Assembly (NCBI RefSeq): GCF_027111275.1 | Contig: NZ_CP114286.1 | Coordinates: forward strand, 1,984,001 to 2,048,000 | DNA: 64,000 bases | Direction: 5' to 3' | From: Flavobacterium luteolum | GTDB taxonomy: Bacteria; Bacteroidota; Bacteroidia; Flavobacteriales; Flavobacteriaceae | Shown here: positions 60,901 to 64,000 of the stretch, piece by piece | Position numbering within the stretch: position 1 is the stretch's first letter | Layout of the letters: every line of letters starts with the position of its first letter | Program-made: the position numbers and the translations under genes | Notes under the pieces: generated by a model | Told to the model about the DNA's origin: nothing | The model's input: the letters and a program-made list of their open reading frames with translations, nothing else | The model's database searches: none

Positions 60901-63900
60901 TCCATCTCTTCTATATTCATAGTATAAATATTTACCAGAACCTCCAGTTACTGAGTTAATAGTAATTATAGCATTATTAGTTTCATTACCTGTTGTACAA
61001 CCGTATTCTGTAAAACTTGCATTTACAGCAATAGCATTTGGCTGTCCTACTGTAATTTTTTCAGGTAATGATATACAACCTCTTCCAGATTTTACAACTA
61101 CAGTATATTCTCCTGCAGGTAAATCATTAAAGTCTGGAGAAATGCTATCTGTAATACTTACAACCGGAGCACCAGTTGGACCAGATATACTGTAAGTATA
61201 TGGCAAGTCTACATTTGTCGCTGCTAATGTAACTGAAACTCCTCCGTTAGAATATCCAAAACAAGTAACAGGTCTAGGTTTTAAAGTTATTCCTAAAACA
61301 TCAACTGCATCAGAAATTTTAACTTTAAAGTCTTTTGTACATTTCGTTACGATATCCTTCACACTGAAAGTATAATTTCCAGGAGCTAAATTAGTGAACT
61401 CATCAAAAGTCTGGTCTGTTTTCCAGTTGTCAATTGAGTAAATATAGCTGCTTGGCGTAGTTACTGTTCCTCCTCCTGCAGTTAACTTCACAGTTCCTGT
61501 AGCAGTATTACATGTTGGCCATACTGTTACTTCTGCATCTAATGTTAAAGGTTTAAGAACTGTTACTGCCGTACTAGCTTTTACTGGACATTGGTTTTTA
61601 TCCCATACCCAAACGGTGTAATTACCTGGATCTTTTACCATAAAGTAATTATCATCTTGGTATACTATTCCGTCTAAACTATATTGCAGTTTTGCCAATC
61701 CTGTTGCATCTACATCGATTCTATATCCAGTTGCGCTAGGACATTGATCAGCTACAGTAACTTTATTGATTACTGGTAACGGATCTACAGAAATATGTAC
61801 ATTCTTGAATCTTTCACATTTATTGGCATCTCTCACATAAACATCATAAGAATCATATAATGGTGCTATTTGAGTTGTCGCAAATGTTTTAATGTTAGAT
61901 CCGCTATAATCGCTATCAGCTGGAGTGTTTCCTGCTGGTACAAACGCATAAGTATAACTACCCGTTCCGCCAGAAATACTTGCTGGATCAACAGTAATTG
62001 TAGCTACAGTAGTATTACAGTTTTGATTTTTAACATTAATAACAATTCCGCTAATATCTACTGGCGATGGTTCTGTAATTGTAACAGGGTTTGAAGTCAC
62101 AGTACATTCTGGGTAAGCATTTTGAGTTACCTCTACTGTGTAATCTTTTCCTGCTGGCAATCCTGTTATAACATAAGGATTACTTGTTCCCGCATTGATA
62201 TTTGTTCCTGTTGCAACAGCAACTGGATTTCCTGGCAAGAACACTTTATAATCATATAATCCAGTGTATTTATCAATATTGATTGTAATCTGACCATCAC
62301 TAAATGTATTACAGCTTGCCATTTTTGAAGCAGTTGCAGTAACCGTCATGATGTTATACAATTTCACATCGTAAGCGCTTGAAATAACAGTACAATCTGT
62401 ATTCTTATCTGTTATTTTGAATTGATATTTATGGCCTGCAGTTGGTGCAACATAATCAAATGTGTTTGTTCCTATCACTGGAATTCCAGGAGTGCTATAA
62501 GAAGCTCCATCTACAGAAACTTGATATTCAAAACTGTAAGGAGTTTGTCCTCCAACAATATCAACTGTAATTGTTTCTTGTCCTCCGTTTTTACAATCAG
62601 CTAAAATTCCTGTTCTAGGAGTTGCTGAAATTAATTCAGGGAATGGGTTAATGTCGATATCAACAGAAGCCACACAACCTTTTAAGTCTTTAACATAATA
62701 AGTTAAATGTTGAACAACTCCTGGCTTATTATCAACTTTGAATTCGTTTTCGTCATACCAATTCGTTCCATTGTTACTGTACGTGAAATTTTTCTTTATC
62801 TCTACACCTGCACCGTGTTCACCAGTAACTGTAACAATTGTTTGTTTAATAACATTTGCAGGAGTACAAGCAAAGTCTGCTGCTTTTGCTTTTGCAATTA
62901 CCGCCGCCGGAACATCAATAATAATATTATTTTGAGTAACTGGACATGATCTTGCTGATGAAACTGTTACACTATAAGTTCCCGCCGTTAAACCTGTAAA
63001 TAAGCCATTTGTTTGTGTAACTGGCAATCCAACAGGTGGAGTCAACGTGTAAGTGTACTGCTGATTATCTGCAAGTGCTGCTCCTGTAAGCTCTACTAAA
63101 ATTTGTCCGTTTGATCCGTTTCCTTGTGTAGCATCACAACTTGGAGAAGTTGGTTTTGGTGTGTAAGTAATAATCGTTGGGTCACCCACGTGAACTAACT
63201 TTGTTGTAACAGCACATGTCTTAGAATCTGTAATTGTAAATACATAATCACCAGCACCTGTTGCTCCATCTACAACATGATCTGCTGTCGTTGCATTACC
63301 TACAAAAGTATATATTGTAGGATCTGCAATTCCATCTTTAGTAACCGTATATTTAAATGGTGCATAACCACCAACAACGTCAAGTTTAATTATTCCATCA
63401 ACTGGTCCACAGAAAATTTCGGTATCTATTTTCGCTGAAGCGAAGATTTGACCTTTAATTTCAACTGGAACAGCAGCCACTGCCTCACATCCGTATTGAT
63501 CTTTTACTGTAACTTGATAGTTACCTGGCGCTACGTCGGTAAATGTATTACCGTGCCATGTTTTACCATTATCAATACTGTATTCATAAACTGGCGTATA
63601 TTCTGGTGTACCTGGTGTAGTTGCGTTAACAACAATTGTTGCACCTTGTCCTACACCTGAACCAGTATAACAATATACTGATGTCGCATCGATTGAAGCA
63701 ACTGGCTCAATTGGTGTTTTTAATTCGAATGTTGTCGTTTCAACGCAGCCATTGGCATCTCTTACTGACGCAGTGTAAACTCCAACTTGAGTAAGTCCCT
63801 CGAAAATTCCGTCTGTATTTGAAGGCAGCACTTTATTTCCTGGAGCTGGCTCTGTAACTGTGTAAACAAAACCTCCCCATCCATCAGCTGCTTCAAGTTT

Positions 63901-64000
63901 TACTGCACCTGCACTTTTACAACCAAGTGGTGTAACAGTAACTTTTAAATCTAACTTAGTGGTTACGGTTTTAATATCGAAATTAACAGTATCTGGACAT
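57967..64000 (-). CDS. sprB: Giant SprB-repeat adhesin, T9SS type B (5' end outside window)
   Basis: This is the C-terminal 2010 residues of a giant secreted cell-surface protein; the frame is open to the window edge. The visible part is about 22 SprB-type Ig-like repeats of 72-97 residues, each ending near GxYxVxVxDxxGC (GNYQVTVKDQYGCEA; GTYTVIVQDILGCTE). Most have one Cys near the start and one at the end. The last ~85 residues (CMPNYFTPNGDGDGDNIGPG ... YDRYGRVVAKY ... GDYWYVLKLNDPKDPREFVGHFTLYR) are a type-B T9SS sorting domain. SprB in F. johnsoniae is the mobile adhesin of gliding motility. A PorP/SprF gene follows. Whether it is SprB itself or a paralog is not decided. Confidence 0.9.
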   Translation of the reverse strand, partial: CPDTVNFDIKTVTTKLDLKVTVTPLGCKSAGAVKLEAADGWGGFVYTVTEPAPGNKVLPSNTDGIFEGLTQVGVYTASVRDANGCVETTTFELKTPIEPVASIDATSVYCYTGSGVGQGATIVVNATTPGTPEYTPVYEYSIDNGKTWHGNTFTDVAPGNYQVTVKDQYGCEAVAAVPVEIKGQIFASAKIDTEIFCGPVDGIIKLDVVGGYAPFKYTVTKDGIADPTIYTFVGNATTADHVVDGATGAGDYVFTITDSKTCAVTTKLVHVGDPTIITYTPKPTSPSCDATQGNGSNGQILVELTGAALADNQQYTYTLTPPVGLPVTQTNGLFTGLTAGTYSVTVSSARSCPVTQNNIIIDVPAAVIAKAKAADFACTPANVIKQTIVTVTGEHGAGVEIKKNFTYSNNGTNWYDENEFKVDNKPGVVQHLTYYVKDLKGCVASVDIDINPFPELISATPRTGILADCKNGGQETITVDIVGGQTPYSFEYQVSVDGASYSTPGIPVIGTNTFDYVAPTAGHKYQFKITDKNTDCTVISSAYDVKLYNIMTVTATASKMASCNTFSDGQITINIDKYTGLYDYKVFLPGNPVAVATGTNINAGTSNPYVITGLPAGKDYTVEVTQNAYPECTVTSNPVTITEPSPVDISGIVINVKNQNCNTTVATITVDPASISGGTGSYTYAFVPAGNTPADSDYSGSNIKTFATTQIAPLYDSYDVYVRDANKCERFKNVHISVDPLPVINKVTVADQCPSATGYRIDVDATGLAKLQYSLDGIVYQDDNYFMVKDPGNYTVWVWDKNQCPVKASTAVTVLKPLTLDAEVTVWPTCNTATGTVKLTAGGGTVTTPSSYIYSIDNWKTDQTFDEFTNLAPGNYTFSVKDIVTKCTKDFKVKISDAVDVLGITLKPRPVTCFGYSNGGVSVTLAATNVDLPYTYSISGPTGAPVVSITDSISPDFNDLPAGEYTVVVKSGRGCISLPEKITVGQPNAIAVNASFTEYGCTTGNETNNAIITINSVTGGSGKYLYYEYRRDGTLLYSGTETSYEEKDHKGGTYVITAYDENYCSGTNTSPIEVRAFATLLGMDFNVMPITCVDGETIQTVVDVNGTLTGALEYTLTGTGDTVITPEKNNTGLFQNLAIGTYLVTVLNPATGCTISQNHLVQDPNSFAFNVDAIRTDICFGQADGSVVVTLVDNRPYPKDKAGDFKYTVTGPDSSIVLTSGQTTGVTLPLNGLKPGRYDVVGKLVNSPECDVRTSFDIAAPSVALTMTKSVAPITCAPGSNDGSIDVIADGGWPGTYQYKLDGPVSYDYSAEGHFANLTPGHYTIYVKDSNECEITDVVDLDVPKPILFTASATSTILSCYGDDSGVITVGTPTGGEGANYVYSLTYTTPEGDVIVLGPQDSNVFTKLSAGSYVVTVADGFSCEATSPTVITLTNPSVIEPILSLTTGVTCKNDATVTLSVTGGTGPYTYSEDGTNYSTTSFNSSTTFSVSLGLHKYYVKDSFGCPVISNELNIEPLTPLDIELDPKNAVVNCKGDDSAIINAVAKGGLGNYQYSLLDSTGVEIRPAQADGMFFNLFAGSYIVRVVSVDCEKEVPVTITEALEKLTSSYTVEPIKCFAEKTGKIVMTASGGTGAIKFAISPFLAQFVDSGTFERLEAGTYTVIVQDILGCTEIHTIEITQPEPLIANEIAGSMIPEICKGDNDGAFSVKVRGGTAPYYESLDKSAGPFNLITGTEKDYTGLAGGKHSVFIKDSNGCISEVEINMPEPVVLNPTAEVQYDCVDNKQANMVIVSIDKFNNPTDVDYSLDNSGVYQPSEIFTNVAAGDHFIVARHTNGCEVRTPVFTVEAVAELGVIDVTNQSKDINTIVVKASGGVAPYEYSFNGEPFTSSNSYRIYKTGIYKVIVRDKNGCEATIDVEGIFYDFCMPNYFTPNGDGDGDNIGPGCGALAYKELTFDIYDRYGRVVAKYRVNGKWDGRYHGSELPTGDYWYVLKLNDPKDPREFVGHFTLYR

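Noticed and set aside
60227..63660. Several plus-strand frames of 60-80 codons opposite the adhesin gene
   Set aside because: They are antisense to a clear, continuous repeat protein and show no domain or promoter.

Overview
The window is AT-rich chromosomal DNA from a member of the Bacteroidota, most likely a Flavobacterium. The evidence is a giant SprB-repeat adhesin with a type IX secretion (type B) C-terminus next to a PorP/SprF-family gene, a lycopene cyclase, many flavobacterial lipoproteins and DUF families, and promoters matching the Bacteroidota -7 element TAnnTTTG. No rRNA, tRNA, prophage or CRISPR array was recognised. Both ends cut genes: an RND efflux pump on the left and the giant adhesin on the right.

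Layout: (1) 1-2774, RND pump and its outer-membrane channel. (2) 2940-4679, a bacilliredoxin and a carotenoid lycopene cyclase. (3) 4815-9111, four glycan-type glycosyltransferases, the last one convergent. (4) 9399-16937, a metal-homeostasis block: secreted thioredoxin, TonB-dependent receptor, thioredoxin-reductase-like flavoprotein, MerC-like protein, Fur-family repressor, MntH transporter fused to a universal stress domain, and a DtxR/MntR-type regulator. Two different candidate operator types can be read here. (5) 17095-19931, a small unknown protein, an enoyl-CoA hydratase and a histidine kinase. (6) 20020-37472, a heme biosynthesis region: hemJ, a lipoprotein, hemH, an AraC regulator, hemA, hemC, hemD, hemE, two unknown genes, an acetyltransferase, hemF, later hemB, then a cupin and a c-type cytochrome lipoprotein. 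It is interrupted by a RAYT transposase with REP-like hairpins, a DUF4421 protein, an aldolase and a lipoprotein pair. (7) 37752-43587, M13 peptidase, SCO protein, feoA-feoB and two very small membrane proteins. (8) 43649-56785, housekeeping and envelope genes: hydrolase, HD protein, acyl-ACP desaturase, plsC, rnpA, DUF4349, S41 protease, tandem OmpA protein, GNAT, lipoproteins, a LysM lytic transglycosylase and pgk. (9) 56943-64000, PorP/SprF and the SprB-like adhesin.

How it fits together: genes for iron and manganese uptake (feoAB, mntH, a TonB receptor), their candidate regulators and heme synthesis lie close together, and heme users (cytochrome c; a SCO protein for cytochrome oxidase assembly) are nearby. 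HemJ supplies the protoporphyrinogen oxidation step for which no hemG or hemY is seen. The hemL step is not in this window.

The most unusual non-coding features are: (a) a RAYT gene surrounded by palindromes whose arms change in a compensatory way, with a second cluster 7 kb away; (b) many intergenic gaps filled with degenerate 7-9-base word repeats, often as facing inverted arms, two of them interrupted by the same 18-base palindrome; and (c) paired metalloregulator-like operators in the metal block.
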